Shown one piece after another: positions 24,878 to 35,339 of a stretch of 64,000 nucleotides of DNA (the stretch's first letter is position 1; the number at the start of each line of letters is the position of its first letter). The position numbers were made by a program, and so were the translations under genes. The notes under the pieces were generated by a model. It searched no databases. It had not been told where the DNA came from and saw nothing but the letters and a program-made list of their open reading frames with translations. Source of the DNA: Silene conica (taxonomy: Eukaryota > Streptophyta > Magnoliopsida > Caryophyllales > Caryophyllaceae). The stretch lies in the NCBI GenBank assembly GCA_029255685.2, contig CM055312.2:2442649-2506648 (forward strand), read 5' to 3'.

Positions 24878-25420
24878 ATACCACCCCTCGACGACTGTAT
24901 AAATTAGCCAATGTCTTTAATCTGTTCTGTAATGCTCGGGGAAAGAGGTACAAGGAAGAAGTGTCCACGGCTGGAGCTGGGGGTATCGGTATTAGTATGT
25001 CCTCTCTGCGAGAAGAAGATGAAAACCGTGCTTGATGTTGGTTCCAACTTTCTTCATTTGTTCATGACGGACAAGGTATTAAAGTCGTGCTCCTTGTTTT
25101 CAAAATGGAAAGAAGAGTCCATGGTGACTGGAAAAGACTCGAAACAAGTCAAAATTTGTAACCTCTCAGAAAGGAGAACAGAGTTCGGCTTCTTGAAGCC
25201 GTTTATTTTCTTATTTTTGTTCCGTCGTTCCATACAGATTACAGGATAGCTATATGAAAACATGCAGTAACATCTTATGTACTGCAGTAACTTTATAAGT
25301 GTAAAGTGTAAAAAAGTGAAGTAAAAAGTTAAACCACAAATGTTGCATATTTCCTTTGTAATGTTAAGCTCTTTCTATTTGGCTATCTCAAGTTAAAGTC
25401 CGAAAGCTTAACCTAGTAAG

Positions 25421-25610
25421 TCTTGCTTGTGACGGGTCACCATTTGTGACGAATATTTTGTAAGATAAAATGGATACAAAATGAGTTAGTGGAGAAAGGG
25501 ACCACATGAATAATGTCGGAGAGAGAGAAAAGTGGGTATTTTGTGAGAGGAAACGGTATCCGTCACAAGCTTGTGACGGATGTGACGGATACCGCCGTCA
25601 CAAATAAGAA
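25421..25610. mobile_element. MITE-like element with GTGACGG ends
   Basis: The left end TCTTGCTTGTGACGGG is roughly inverted against the right end CCGCCGTCACAAATAAGAA. Internal CGTCACAAGCTTGTGACG is a further palindrome. No target duplication was found, so the superfamily is unknown. It lies just past the 3' end of the START-domain gene. Confidence 0.5.
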
Positions 25611-25849
25611 TTTGTGTAACCGTAATTATAATGAAAGGATTTATATTCGTACAAGTTATTCCCTCCGTCCCAATCAGCCCAATTTGCAGTTGGTTTCGGC
25701 ACGACATTATACGAGTCTACGACCCCCTAAAATGATTCAGCTAAATGTCTCGACTCTCTTGAGTCTCGAACTCTCGACTATGATGCATACTACTTTCATA
25801 TTACACTAAATGCACTATTGTTCAAATATTCCAATATTCCCAACAAGTA

Positions 25850-26483
25850 TGTTTAGGTCAAAATTTACCTAAGGTTGTTTTTAGGAGGTTATAGTGATTT
25901 CAAGCCTAGTATGCGATATATTTGGACGAGTTAGGTATTTGGAAGAGTAGAAAGAAGAGGTATGAAAGACACGAAGAATGAAGACGCAGGAAACCCCTTA
26001 GGGAAAAACTGCGGGAGGAAGGTTTCCTCCAAGTTCCACTAGAATTCTCCTTCAGGGTGTGTGTGCGGTTACAAGTATTTCTTAGGTTTTCTTAGTGATA
26101 TGTATGCTAAGTATGATAATGAATGCCTTTTACATGTACAATGTTTGCATATATATAGAGGCTTAATTCTATGGACCGTTGGATTGGGCCTTCATCCAAC
26201 GGATCTCTTCTTTCTCTTTTATCCTTTTTGGGTGCCCTCTTCCTGCTTGTTTTTTCTGACGGAGGCCTGGTGTGTGGCCATTTGAGGTAATCTCGAGCCT
26301 CGTTCCTTTAACCTTTTCCTCCTTCCTCGTCTTTGCTGCCCGTTTCCTTCTTCCGCAATCTTCCTCTTCCGCTGACTTCCCTTCCCCTTTATCTTGTTGA
26401 CTTTTGGTACCAAACATGTGATCTCCTTCCAATTACGTGATGCCACGTGTTAGCTTATAAAATGCTAATTTTAGGGCAAAACA
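25850..26483 (-). repeat. 3' LTR of the Tat element
   Basis: 634 bp, beginning TGTTTAGG and ending AAAACA on the plus strand. Being minus-oriented, it is the downstream LTR. It differs from the other LTR at four bases and has one extra C in a CT-rich run near 26331. Confidence 0.95.
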
Positions 26484-26496
26484 TTAGCCCCCAGTT
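26484..26496 (-). other. Polypurine tract of the Tat element
   Basis: Read on the minus strand this is AACTGGGGGCTAA, directly before the 3' LTR, where the primer for plus-strand DNA synthesis is expected. Confidence 0.75.
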
Positions 26497-26852
26497 CTTG
26501 CGTGAATATGTTTATGCGAGAACTCTTACAGCTTCCGGGTCCAGGATTGAGACGCAGTTTTCTTTTGCAGGAAAGCCGGGCAGGATTGCCGGTTGAGGGG
26601 ACATTGATGTGACGCATGCCAGGAAGACCAAAAAACCTACATTAATGCCTCCCAACCGTTGCCAACTGTCCCCCACTATCCTTAATTTCAAAATTTTCAC
26701 TCCCCTATTTATTCCCTTTTACCCCTTTTCATCTTTACCTTTCATTTCTACTTTTCATCTTCTCTTTCCAACTTCCCCAAACTTTCGTCTCCCTCAACCG
26801 CTCCTTCGTTCCTTTCTCCGGCCGAGGTACGATTCTTTTTATTATACTTCCG

Positions 26853-28725
26853 ATGGCATCAAATGCGTTTTCTCCTCGCCCCTTACTGCACAATAATTAT
26901 CGCGTTGATTCCTGTTTTTCTCTGATGGACCCGTCAGTGGTCAAGGACTTCTTCCCTTTTGACGAAAATGTCGAAATGGTCGTCCCTCGTCCCGGACAAG
27001 CACCTGATGCGTACTGCCCGGGGTGGACCACCTTTTACGTGTATCCGTTCTCCCTGGGATTGTCCTTCCCATTCCCTTCACTCGTGCAACAATTCCTTCA
27101 CCACTCCAAACTCTCCCTTTGGCAGATAAACCCCCATGCATGGAGGATTCTCCTCTCCCTTTCTTTGCTGAGTAACCGCCATTCTCTCGATATCTCTTTA
27201 GGGGATTTGGCCCATTTTTATACAATCAGGGGCCTTGGTGATGCCCAATATACCCTCCGGGCCAACTCCAAGATAGACCTCCCCGTCATTCTTCCCAAAA
27301 AGGCCAAGGACGCTGGGTGGTCCACGCATTTTGTCTACGTGCGAGTGGATTCACTTCCTGCGGCCGCCGACTACATCTATCTGGACCCTATTACTGAGAG
27401 TAAAGGTATTGGCAGTCCCTCCCTTTTGTCCTTTACTCTCATTATTGCTCACGCTCTTACATTTTCTTCTGCGCAGGTGTGAAGGATTTGGTTCTCTCAC
27501 CTGATATCAACGAGACTTACAGTAAGTTATTCAGTTTGGACGCCGACGCTCGTAGTTTCAACAACCTGTTTGCCCTAGAGGAACCTGAGGAAATGTCCAC
27601 CAGTTCTACTCAGACGAGGAAGACCCCTGCAGAGCTGCTGGCCGAGCGCAGGAAAATGGCCATGGTCTCGTCAGTAAAGCCTTTATCAAAGAGAAAGCTG
27701 GAGTCCGGTGAACCACTACCCGCTTCCAAGAAGGCGGCTCTGCCTGCTCCCTCTGTCGGCCATTTTTGCCCTCCTCCTCCTGCTATCTCTTCCAGGACCC
27801 GCAACAAAGCTTCCACTTCTACTGCCCTGGTTAAGAGGCCTGCTGCTCTTGTCATAGAGGATCTTAGCGAGGACGTCATCCGTCTGCCGGAGGGCTTCAG
27901 TTGTGCCCTGGATGACGACCCTTGGCCTGCTATGGGTCGTCTGCTGACTCCGGGCTCTAAGGCTCTGCTAAAGGATCAGCCCGCTGTGCCGCTGTGGCGT
28001 CAGGCTACGGAGGATGTTTTCTCGGTGAGCTTTTCTTCACCCTTTTTCCCTTGCGATATTCGTGTTTTTACTTTGGCTGACTGATATCGCCCTTTTTCCG
28101 AATTTTCCCTCACGGCTTCCAGAAGATGTTGATGGGGTGCAGCAAGGCCGAGGCCATATTTCAGGAGGCGCAGTCCCTGCAGACCGGGTTGGATGCCGAG
28201 AGGGGGCTTCGGGCAAGGAAGTCAGAGGAGCTGACACGCTGCCAGGCTAGGGTGAAGGAGTTGGAAGATGCCCTTGCGGAGCAGTGCAGGAAGAAGGATG
28301 AAGCCCTTGCTGAGCAGCGCAGAGAGCAGGATGCACGGCTGAAGGCTGTGGTGGTTAAAAAGAAGACTCTGGAGAAATTGCTGTATGATATGGCTCATTT
28401 TTATTCCCTGGAGGCGAGGATAGCCTGCATGAAGGAGTTTAAGGCGGGGGAGCATGCAAAGTGGAATCTGGAGGACGAAGAGAAGCTTATGAGGGAGCTG
28501 TTCCCTGTCCATCCCGTGCTCCCTGACTTTTCTGACCTTAACCCTGATGGGTCTTTTCGCTCCCCGCTTCCGGGCTCTCCAGAGATTCAGAGTGCTCCTC
28601 CAGGTTCTCCTGCTCCAGCTGGCGTCTTTCAGGATCAAGTTATTGAGACTCCTGTTGAAGAAGGCTCATCCTCTACCCGGCATTCTGGTGGCGAGCAGGT
28701 GGTGGAGGAAGCTGTTGTTGATTAA
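26853..28725 (+). CDS. Antisense extra gene of the Tat element (Transposase_28-like), spliced
   Basis: Three exons at 26853-27405, 27477-28024 and 28123-28725 join in phase to give 567 residues. The introns are 71 and 98 bp with donors AAAG/GTATTG and CTCG/GTGAGC and acceptors GCGCAG and TTCCAG, typical plant sizes. Exon 1 (residues about 50-125) has FYVYPFSLGLSFPFPSLVQQ and LWQINPHAWRILL, the pattern of Pfam PF04195, 'putative gypsy type transposon'. Exon 2 is rich in Ser, Pro and basic residues. Exon 3 begins with a long charged helix (residues about 368-430, repeating LAEQRREQD-type units), likely a coiled coil, and ends in an acidic Pro/Ser-rich tail. The gene runs opposite to gag-pol. 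Its function is unknown; family members are usually annotated only as transposon-related. The first ATG in frame was chosen. Confidence 0.8.
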
Positions 28726-29382
28726 TTTCTGCGCCCTTGGTGGCATTAAAACTTTGTTGTTTCTTTTGTTTTTTGTTGGCTGGGTTAGTGCCCATGACAT
28801 TTCTGCGCCCTGGGCCCTGCGTGGCGGGCTTTTTATCTTGTCTTTTATTGTTGGTTTGTTTGAACTTTGCTGGGTACCACCCAGGAACCTCCAGCAGCTG
28901 TTATGCTGCTTTTAATTATGCGTCTGCGGACGTCTTTTTATACCTCGTGTTTTTTGTTTTTGTTTGTGCATGCTTGTGTGTGTTTTTGGCCATGTGTGGG
29001 TGCTGGCTTCAGGGTATACCCAACTCAGTCGGAGGCTGCCAGGCTTTCGTGAGTGCTAAGTATCGTGGGCGACAGTGTCCCAGTTGCTCGTACTTTGCCA
29101 TACTCACGCAGTGTAGAGAATTGAGTGCGATTTGACTCATGCTCGCTTTTTATAGAGACGACGTATTGCAAGTACTCATGATAGGAAATACTTCAAGTAG
29201 ATTTTCATTTATAAGCAAGTCAGTTTTTCAAATAACTCCCTCAGGATAGCTGGATCTTGGGGGTGATACATTTTGTAATTAGCTAAGATACGAAATGTTA
29301 AACACAAAATAAATGAGTAAGTACCCTAGAATTCAGGTGCAGGTTCTGGGCGCAGATTCTGGAAGTATCCCGGGATGCCTCC
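28726..29382. other. Untranslated spacer between antisense gene and pol
   Basis: The two convergent genes of the element meet here. A T-rich stretch follows the antisense stop. No further conserved reading frame is seen. Confidence 0.5.
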
Positions 29383-32300
29383 TTATATGTGATATTTTTT
29401 TAGATGAAGGATATTCCAGGGTCTGGGCACCATGTTTCCCTTCATGTCCATTAATCTGTAGGATCCGCTTCCCGTGGTGCTTTCCACCTGATAAGGTCCC
29501 TCCCAATTGTAGGCGAATTTCCCAACGCTTGTATTATTCGTATTCTGGAACACTTTTCTGAGGACTAGGTCTCCTACCTGGAGGGTTCTGATCTTTACGT
29601 TTTTGTTGTAACTCCGGGCCACCATTTGCTTGTAAGCGGCCATTCTGATGGCGGCGCTGGTTCTGAGCTCATCGATCGTGTCCAGGCTGCTGGCCATTTC
29701 TGTTTGATTGCGTTCTTCCGTTAGGCAACCATATCTCTGGGTTGGCACCTTTACTTCTGCTGGGATGACGACTTCTGCTCCAAACACCAGGCTGAAGGGG
29801 GTTTGGCCTGTTGCTGTCTTTGGTGTGGTTCTGTCAGACCATAGGACCAAAGGCAACTCGTCCGCCCACTTGCCCCCAGCTTCTTCCAGTGTCCTCTTCA
29901 TGTTGTCCATGACAATTCTGTTGCTCGATTCTGCTTGGCCGTTTGTTTGTGGGTACCTGGGAGCAGCTTTTAGTAGGGTGATATTCCAACTAGCACAAAA
30001 TGCTTCGGTTTTATTGGATATGAATTGTGAGCCATTGTCGCACACTATTTCAGAAGGTATACCGAATCTGCAGATTATGTTTCGTTTAAGGAAGGATATC
30101 ACCTGATTTTCTGTAACCTGGGGGAAGGCTTCTGCTTCTATCCACTTGGAGAAGTAGTCCGTTAGTGCGAGCATGTAGGTTCTGTTTCCGGGTGCTCTGG
30201 GCAGCGGTCCTACGATGTCCATCCCCCATTTCATGAAGGGCCAGGGCGATATGATTGGGTGCAGGGGTTCAGCGGGCTGGTGCGTGACGGGGGCGTGTTT
30301 CTGGCAGGTTTCGCATTTCTTGGCCAGCTCAACTGCATCTCTCCGTATTGTTGGCCAGAAGTATCCCATTCTGATTGCCTTGTTGGATAGGCTCTTGCCC
30401 CCTGCATGATTTCCGCAGTCTCCGCTGTGGAGATCGTGCAAGACCGTTTGTGCCTCTTCGTCGCCCAGACATCTCAAGTAGGGTCCTGCGAGCGATTTCC
30501 TGAACAACACACCGTTTATTAGTACGAATCTGGAAGCTTTGATTTTAAATCCCCTTACCTCTTTCTTGTCTGCTGGTAGAGTTCCATCTTTCAGCCATTT
30601 TTGGTAAGATGACCTCCAATCCTCTCGCTCTGGTTGCTCCGTGGTGTTGCTGAGGACGCCTAATCCGGCTTCCCACTGGGTTCTGGAGTTTTCAACTTCT
30701 CGGTCTTCCTGGGAAGTTGATGGTTCCAGCATGTGGGTAATGGGGATTGAGGAGATGTCTCCTGGCTTGAACGTTGCCCCCAGGTTAGCCAGCGCGTCTG
30801 CTTCTGCGTTCTGCTTCCTGGGGATTTGCTCTATTTCGAAGGTGATGAACCTTGCCTTCTTTTCCTTGACTACCTCCAGGTAGGCTCCCATCCTGGGATC
30901 TTTAGCTTCATACTCGCCATTAATGTGATTCACTATGAGCTGCGAGTCGCTGAACGCCTGGAGGTATCTGACCCTGAGGTCCAGGGCTAATTGGAGCCCT
31001 TGGATCAAGGCCTCATACTCTGCTACATTGTTGGTTGCTTGGAACTCGCACCGTATCGCCTGCACAATCATGTCTCCTTGAGGGGACCTGAGCACCATTC
31101 CTACCCCTGCTCCGCGGCTGTTGGAGGCTCCATCTACGTACAACGTCCAACAACTACTTTCAGAGTCCATTTCTGGGGGTAGGATTTCTTTGGCTGCTTC
31201 TTTTTCCATTCCTGGGCTAAAATCAGAGACAAAATCTGCAAGGGCTTGTGATTTTATCGCAGTTCTTGTTTCAAATTTTAGGTCGTAGCCACTCAGGTGG
31301 ACTGACCATTTGGACATTCTCCCAGAAAGTTCTGGCTTACTCAATATGGGTCTTAAGGGGTAGCTAGTTAAGACTGATATGGAGTGAGACTCAAAGTAAG
31401 GTCTCAGCTTGTACGAGGCTGTAACTAAAGCAAGAACGAGTTTTTCAGGAGCTGTGTACCTGGTCTCTGCAGAAAGCAGAGACTTACTGATGTAGTAAAC
31501 AGGATGCTGGGTTCCCTCATGTTCTCGTACCAGGACTGCGCTTACCGCCACCTCTGTTACCGACAGGTATAAGTACAACGGCTCTCCCTGCTCCGGTTTG
31601 GACAGGAACGGAGGGGTACTGAGGTATTTCTTCAATTCTGTGAACGCCTTTTCGTGCTCTTCCGTCCACTCGAATCTCTTGCTCTTTCGTAGTATGTCAT
31701 AAAATAGCCGGCATCTGTCGGAGGATCTGGAGATAAACCCGTTGAGGGCTGCTACCCTGCCAGTCAGTTTCTGCACGTCTTTCGGCTTTTGGGGAGACTC
31801 CAGTTGTAGGAGTGCCTTGATCTGCTCGCTGCTTGCCTCAATCCCTCTCTGCGTGACCATGTACCCCAGGAACTTCCCGCTGGAGACTCCGAATGTGCAT
31901 TTGGAGGGGTTCAGCTTCATTTGGTATTTCCTCAAGATGCTGAAGGTTTCCTCCAGATGCTGGGTGTGTTGGCTGGCTGCTTTGGATTTGACAACCATAT
32001 CGTCTATGTAGACTTCCATGGTTTTGCCTATCTGGTCCTTGAACATCATGTTCACCAGCCTTTGGTAGGTGGACCCTGCATTTTTTAAACCGAATGGCAT
32101 AACGTTATAGCAGTAGATACCTCTTTCAGACCTGAATGCCGTTTTTTCTTGGTCCTCTGGGTGCATTTTGATCTGGTTGTATCCGCTCCAGGCGTCCAGG
32201 AACGTGAGCATCTCATGGCCTGCTGTTGCGTCCACCATTGCGTCTATGTGCGGCAGAGGGAACGGGTCTTTGGGGCATGCCTTGTTCAGGTCGGTGAAGT

Positions 32301-32721
32301 CTACGCATACCCTCCACTTCCCATTCTTCTTGGGGACCACCACTACGTTTGATAGCCATTCTGGATAGGTTACTTCTCTGATTTTTCCTGCGGCTAGGAG
32401 GTCGTCCACCTTCTGGTTTATCACCTGGTTTCTCTCCGCGGCAAATTTCCTTCCCTTTTGTTGGACCGGCTTGTAGCCGGGGCTTACACTCAGCCTGTGT
32501 GAGATTATGTTTGGGTCTATTCCCACCATATCTTCGTGGGACCACGCAAAACAGTCGATGTTAGTTTTTAACAAATTTAACAACTCTGAACGAACAATAC
32601 CTGTGCATTCCGTTCCCACCAGCACCTTCCTCTCTGGGTGCAGCGGGTCTAGGGGAATTTCCTCTACCTCTACTTGGGGAGGTTCCTCATAGGTCCCCCT
32701 GACATGCCTTGCCTGTGATTG
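29383..32721 (-). CDS. pol: Pol of the Tat element: reverse transcriptase, two RNase H domains, integrase
   Basis: The frame is open from just after the TAG at 32722-32724 to 29383. The first ATG is at 32625, giving 1,080 residues; 32 further codons are open upstream of it. Counting from that ATG, reverse transcriptase occupies about residues 60-240 with YIDDMVVKS at the catalytic site. The Ty3-type RNase H follows at about 340-460, then a second RNase H with LYVDGASNSRGAG at about 490-620. Integrase has an HHCC zinc motif (HSGDCGNHAGG, CETCQKH) and a DDE core (GMDIVGPLP, CDNGSQF, then a Glu in QAESSNR). No frameshift or stop was seen. How it is expressed relative to gag-pro, which is in the same frame across a single TAG, is open. 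Confidence 0.95.
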   Translation of the reverse strand, partial: QSQARHVRGTYEEPPQVEVEEIPLDPLHPERKVLVGTECTGIVRSELLNLLKTNIDCFAWSHEDMVGIDPNIISHRLSVSPGYKPVQQKGRKFAAERNQVINQKVDDLLAAGKIREVTYPEWLSNVVVVPKKNGKWRVCVDFTDLNKACPKDPFPLPHIDAMVDATAGHEMLTFLDAWSGYNQIKMHPEDQEKTAFRSERGIYCYNVMPFGLKNAGSTYQRLVNMMFKDQIGKTMEVYIDDMVVKSKAASQHTQHLEETFSILRKYQMKLNPSKCTFGVSSGKFLGYMVTQRGIEASSEQIKALLQLESPQKPKDVQKLTGRVAALNGFISRSSDRCRLFYDILRKSKRFEWTEEHEKAFTELKKYLSTPPFLSKPEQGEPLYLYLSVTEVAVSAVLVREHEGTQHPVYYISKSLLSAETRYTAPEKLVLALVTASYKLRPYFESHSISVLTSYPLRPILSKPELSGRMSKWSVHLSGYDLKFETRTAIKSQALADFVSDFSPGMEKEAAKEILPPEMDSESSCWTLYVDGASNSRGAGVGMVLRSPQGDMIVQAIRCEFQATNNVAEYEALIQGLQLALDLRVRYLQAFSDSQLIVNHINGEYEAKDPRMGAYLEVVKEKKARFITFEIEQIPRKQNAEADALANLGATFKPGDISSIPITHMLEPSTSQEDREVENSRTQWEAGLGVLSNTTEQPEREDWRSSYQKWLKDGTLPADKKEVRGFKIKASRFVLINGVLFRKSLAGPYLRCLGDEEAQTVLHDLHSGDCGNHAGGKSLSNKAIRMGYFWPTIRRDAVELAKKCETCQKHAPVTHQPAEPLHPIISPWPFMKWGMDIVGPLPRAPGNRTYMLALTDYFSKWIEAEAFPQVTENQVISFLKRNIICRFGIPSEIVCDNGSQFISNKTEAFCASWNITLLKAAPRYPQTNGQAESSNRIVMDNMKRTLEEAGGKWADELPLVLWSDRTTPKTATGQTPFSLVFGAEVVIPAEVKVPTQRYGCLTEERNQTEMASSLDTIDELRTSAAIRMAAYKQMVARSYNKNVKIRTLQVGDLVLRKVFQNTNNTSVGKFAYNWEGPYQVESTTGSGSYRLMDMKGNMVPRPWNILHLKKYHI

Positions 32722-32724
32722 CTA
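32716..32724 (-). promoter_or_regulatory. TAG in readthrough context between gag-pro and pol
   Basis: On the minus strand the sequence is GCA TAG CAA TCA CAG. The six bases after the stop fit CARYYA, the context of tobamovirus-type UAG readthrough. Both sides are open in the same frame. It may instead be a CAG to TAG mutation, because gag has other nonsense codons. Confidence 0.45.
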
Positions 32725-33702
32725 TGCTGGAGGAGGGGTGGCTGTGGGCTTGAGTGCCACTTTGTAGCAGCTCCTCGCTTCTTCCTGGTTTCCTCTTATA
32801 GTCTGGACTCCCCACGGTGTAGGGAACTTGAGGCACTGGTGGTATGAAGATGGAATGGCCTTCATATCATGTATCCATGGCCTGCCAAGGATGACGTTGT
32901 AGGTGGAGGGACCGTCAATCACCAGGTACCTCACCTGCTTGTTGATTCCTCCGGCGTAGGTCGGGATCATGATTTCTCCAAGTGAGTGCTTGGTTTCTCC
33001 GCTGAATCCCACCAGCGGAACCGCTTTTTTGGTCAGGTCTGCTTCTCCAAATCCCATGCTCTTCAGCGTTTCCAACATGATGATATTGACTGAGCTCCCC
33101 GTATCCACCAGGATCTTTTTCACCCTGCAGTTCCCTATGGATAGGGTGATGATCAGGGCGTCATCATGGTACTCAGCGCCTTCCTCCACGTCCGTTTCAT
33201 CGAAGCTGACGACGGGCAGATCCTGGGCACTGATCCTGCATGAGGATTCTGGCTTGTCTCTTTTGACTCGGGTAGCGTGCCTCTTGGCTGCGGAGTAGGT
33301 GAGTCTGCACAGTTCCGAGCCCCCTGTTATCACGTTAATAGTTCTAGTGCAGAGAGGAGGGCTAAAGGGTGCTACCTGACGAGTTGCGTTCACCTTGGTC
33401 CCTTTTGGCAGGATGTGGTTCAGGTTACCCTGCTCGTACTGATACCGGACCTCCTTTCTGAGGGTGATACAGTCCTCGGTTGTGTGCCCGATGTCTTCGT
33501 TATGGAAGTCGCACCTCAGGTTGGTGTCTCTTCCGTCTTTGCTCCTTTCCTCTGCCCTTTTCTTGGGCCACTTGACCTTTTCTCCCAGCTCTTTCAGTGT
33601 TTTGATTAGTCCTGCAAGATTGACAGTAAAACCATACTCTTGTACCTTTGGCGGCAGGTTTGGGTCATTCTTCCAGCTTTTACCCCCAGAGACCTTATGC
33701 AC
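32722..33702 (-). CDS. Gag zinc knuckle and aspartic protease of the Tat element
   Basis: An open stretch of 326 codons from ATG 33702. A zinc-knuckle variant (CDFHNEDIGHTTEDC) lies near residue 64. The aspartic protease has its active site in KKILVDTGSSVNIIM near residue 200, followed by ILGRPWIHDM. It ends at TAG 32722-32724, in frame with pol. The ATG is internal to gag, so this is the undamaged 3' part of a longer gag-pro frame, not a gene start. Confidence 0.85.
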   Translation of the reverse strand: MHKVSGGKSWKNDPNLPPKVQEYGFTVNLAGLIKTLKELGEKVKWPKKRAEERSKDGRDTNLRCDFHNEDIGHTTEDCITLRKEVRYQYEQGNLNHILPKGTKVNATRQVAPFSPPLCTRTINVITGGSELCRLTYSAAKRHATRVKRDKPESSCRISAQDLPVVSFDETDVEEGAEYHDDALIITLSIGNCRVKKILVDTGSSVNIIMLETLKSMGFGEADLTKKAVPLVGFSGETKHSLGEIMIPTYAGGINKQVRYLVIDGPSTYNVILGRPWIHDMKAIPSSYHQCLKFPTPWGVQTIRGNQEEARSCYKVALKPTATPPPA

Positions 33703-35314
33703 CGGCCTGTTGTAGGGTTTTGATCTCTCTTGCCTGTCTGCTGCTGGTGCCTTCCTACTGGTGGAGGCGGAGCTGCAGCTGATTCTCCTAGGTCATGCGT
33801 CCTCTTCCAGTCGGATGGCGTCCAATGCCTTTTGCTGAACCTGAGCATAAGCCGTGCATGGCCATTTGGTTAGCTCTTTGTATAGGTCGGAGGCCTGTGG
33901 TAGCCCCTAGCGAAAGGCGTGGATGGCAGCCTTCTCCTCGCAATGGGGTATGGAAACCATCTCCTTGTTAAATCTGGCCAGGTAGTCTCTGGTGGACTCC
34001 TCATCACCTTGTTGGATCTGGTAGAGATCACTGCTCTGCTTTTCTGGCCGCCTGCTGCTGGCGAACTGTTGGTTGAACGCGTTCACCAGGCCTGCAAAGC
34101 TGGAGATGCTGGAGTTGGGCAGGTTGACGAACCATTGGAGGGCGGCTCCTGAGAGAGTGGATCCGAACCCTTTACACATACACGCCTCTTTCAGGGAACC
34201 AGAGGCCGTTATCACCATCATCTTTTGCTTGTATTGGTTGATGTTGGTCTATCGGGTCGGCTGTTCCATCATAGCTCGTCATGTTCGGGGGGGTGAATCC
34301 TTTTGGCACGTCTACCGAGACTATGTTGTGGGTGAACGGGGAATCTGCGTAGCTATCTGGGGCCGCCTTCTCCAGAGGTCTGGGCATTCCTGGTATGCGG
34401 CTGACTAGGTCCCACAGCTCTTTGTACTGGTGTTCCCAAGGATTTGGTCCTGTAAGAGGGTTAGCGAAATTCCAAGGGGTATTATGAATGAGAGGTGCAT
34501 ACCCTGGCGCTCCTGGGGTCTGACCGACCGTGGGTTGGCTAAGTGCCTGCTGACTCATCGGTACGGTGTGGACTATCGACGGCGCCTGCTGGGCAGAGTA
34601 TCCTGGCGGTCCAACTCCCAGCATAAGTGGTTGCCTCGCCGACGATCCTTCTCCTTGCGTCCAGACCGAAGTTGGGGTGGAAAAAGGTCCTACATTACCA
34701 TGTCGGTTAGTACTAACGGGTAGCCTTATAAATCCGTTACCTGGGGCCCCTGTTTGTGCTGGGGGTGAGTCTAGGTCGACGGAAAGGTAGCCCAGTCCTG
34801 TAGGAGCGATTCTCTCTGGTGGATTATTCCCGCCAGGTCTAGTCTGGTGACTATCTCGTTGGGGATGGTTCTAGCCTCATTTCTACTTCCGGGAGGCCTC
34901 GGGATTCCGGCTTCCGTGCCTGACCCTCCACTGACGCGTGGAGGCTGATTCTGCGCCGTGGCCAACTTCCTCAGCTCCTGGTTGTCTTTCTTCAGGCCGT
35001 CGACCGCTTGGTGGAGGGCAAAGATTCCCTCCATCATGGTCTTCCACATGGCTGGGGTAGGAGTATCCCCACAGGTATCACCTGAGCTGGCCACCGTGCC
35101 GCCGCTAGCGATGCCTGACTGCATCTGGGGGGTACTGACGCTGGGGGGAAGCCGCCGCTGCTGGAGCTGGAGTTTCCTGAGCCCCCACAGAGGTGGAAGT
35201 GGCTCCTGTTACTGCGGGAATGGATTGCGAGGTCGTTTGAGAGGTTGTATTTGTCATTTTGAGAGGTTTTTCGAAGAGTTTTGGGATTTTTGCGCTTCTG
35301 GGTTGAATAATCAC
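33703..35314 (-). pseudogene. gag: Broken gag of the Tat element
   Basis: Segments of the capsid region lie in different frames: 35314-35105 (leader, ATG 35314), 35124-34771, 34624-34172 and 34221-33907. The last contains the Retrotrans_gag core (GFGSTLSGAALQWFVNLP, then the QGDEESTRDYLARF helix). Frame changes fall near 35135 (a C-run), between 34780 and 34620, and near 34245. In-frame stops occur at about 33907 and just after EEDA near 33795; both could come from C-to-T changes. The copy cannot make an intact Gag and would need one supplied in trans. Confidence 0.8.
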
Positions 35315-35319
35315 TACAG

Positions 35320-35339
35320 CCCCACGGTGGGCGCCAAAA
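35320..35339 (-). other. Primer binding site of the Tat element
   Basis: Directly after the 5' LTR on the minus strand is TTTTGGCGCCCACCGTGGGG. A TGG start pairs with a tRNA CCA end, as expected. I do not assign the tRNA. Confidence 0.75.

Noticed and set aside
25656-25700. Another Stowaway MITE starting CCCTCCGTCCC
   Set aside because: Only one end is visible and no inverted partner was found nearby, so it is not listed as an element.
29708-34790. Many plus-strand reading frames opposite gag-pol
   Set aside because: They are shadows of the minus-strand polyprotein in GC-richer DNA, without domains. Only 26853-28725 has a domain match and splice signals.
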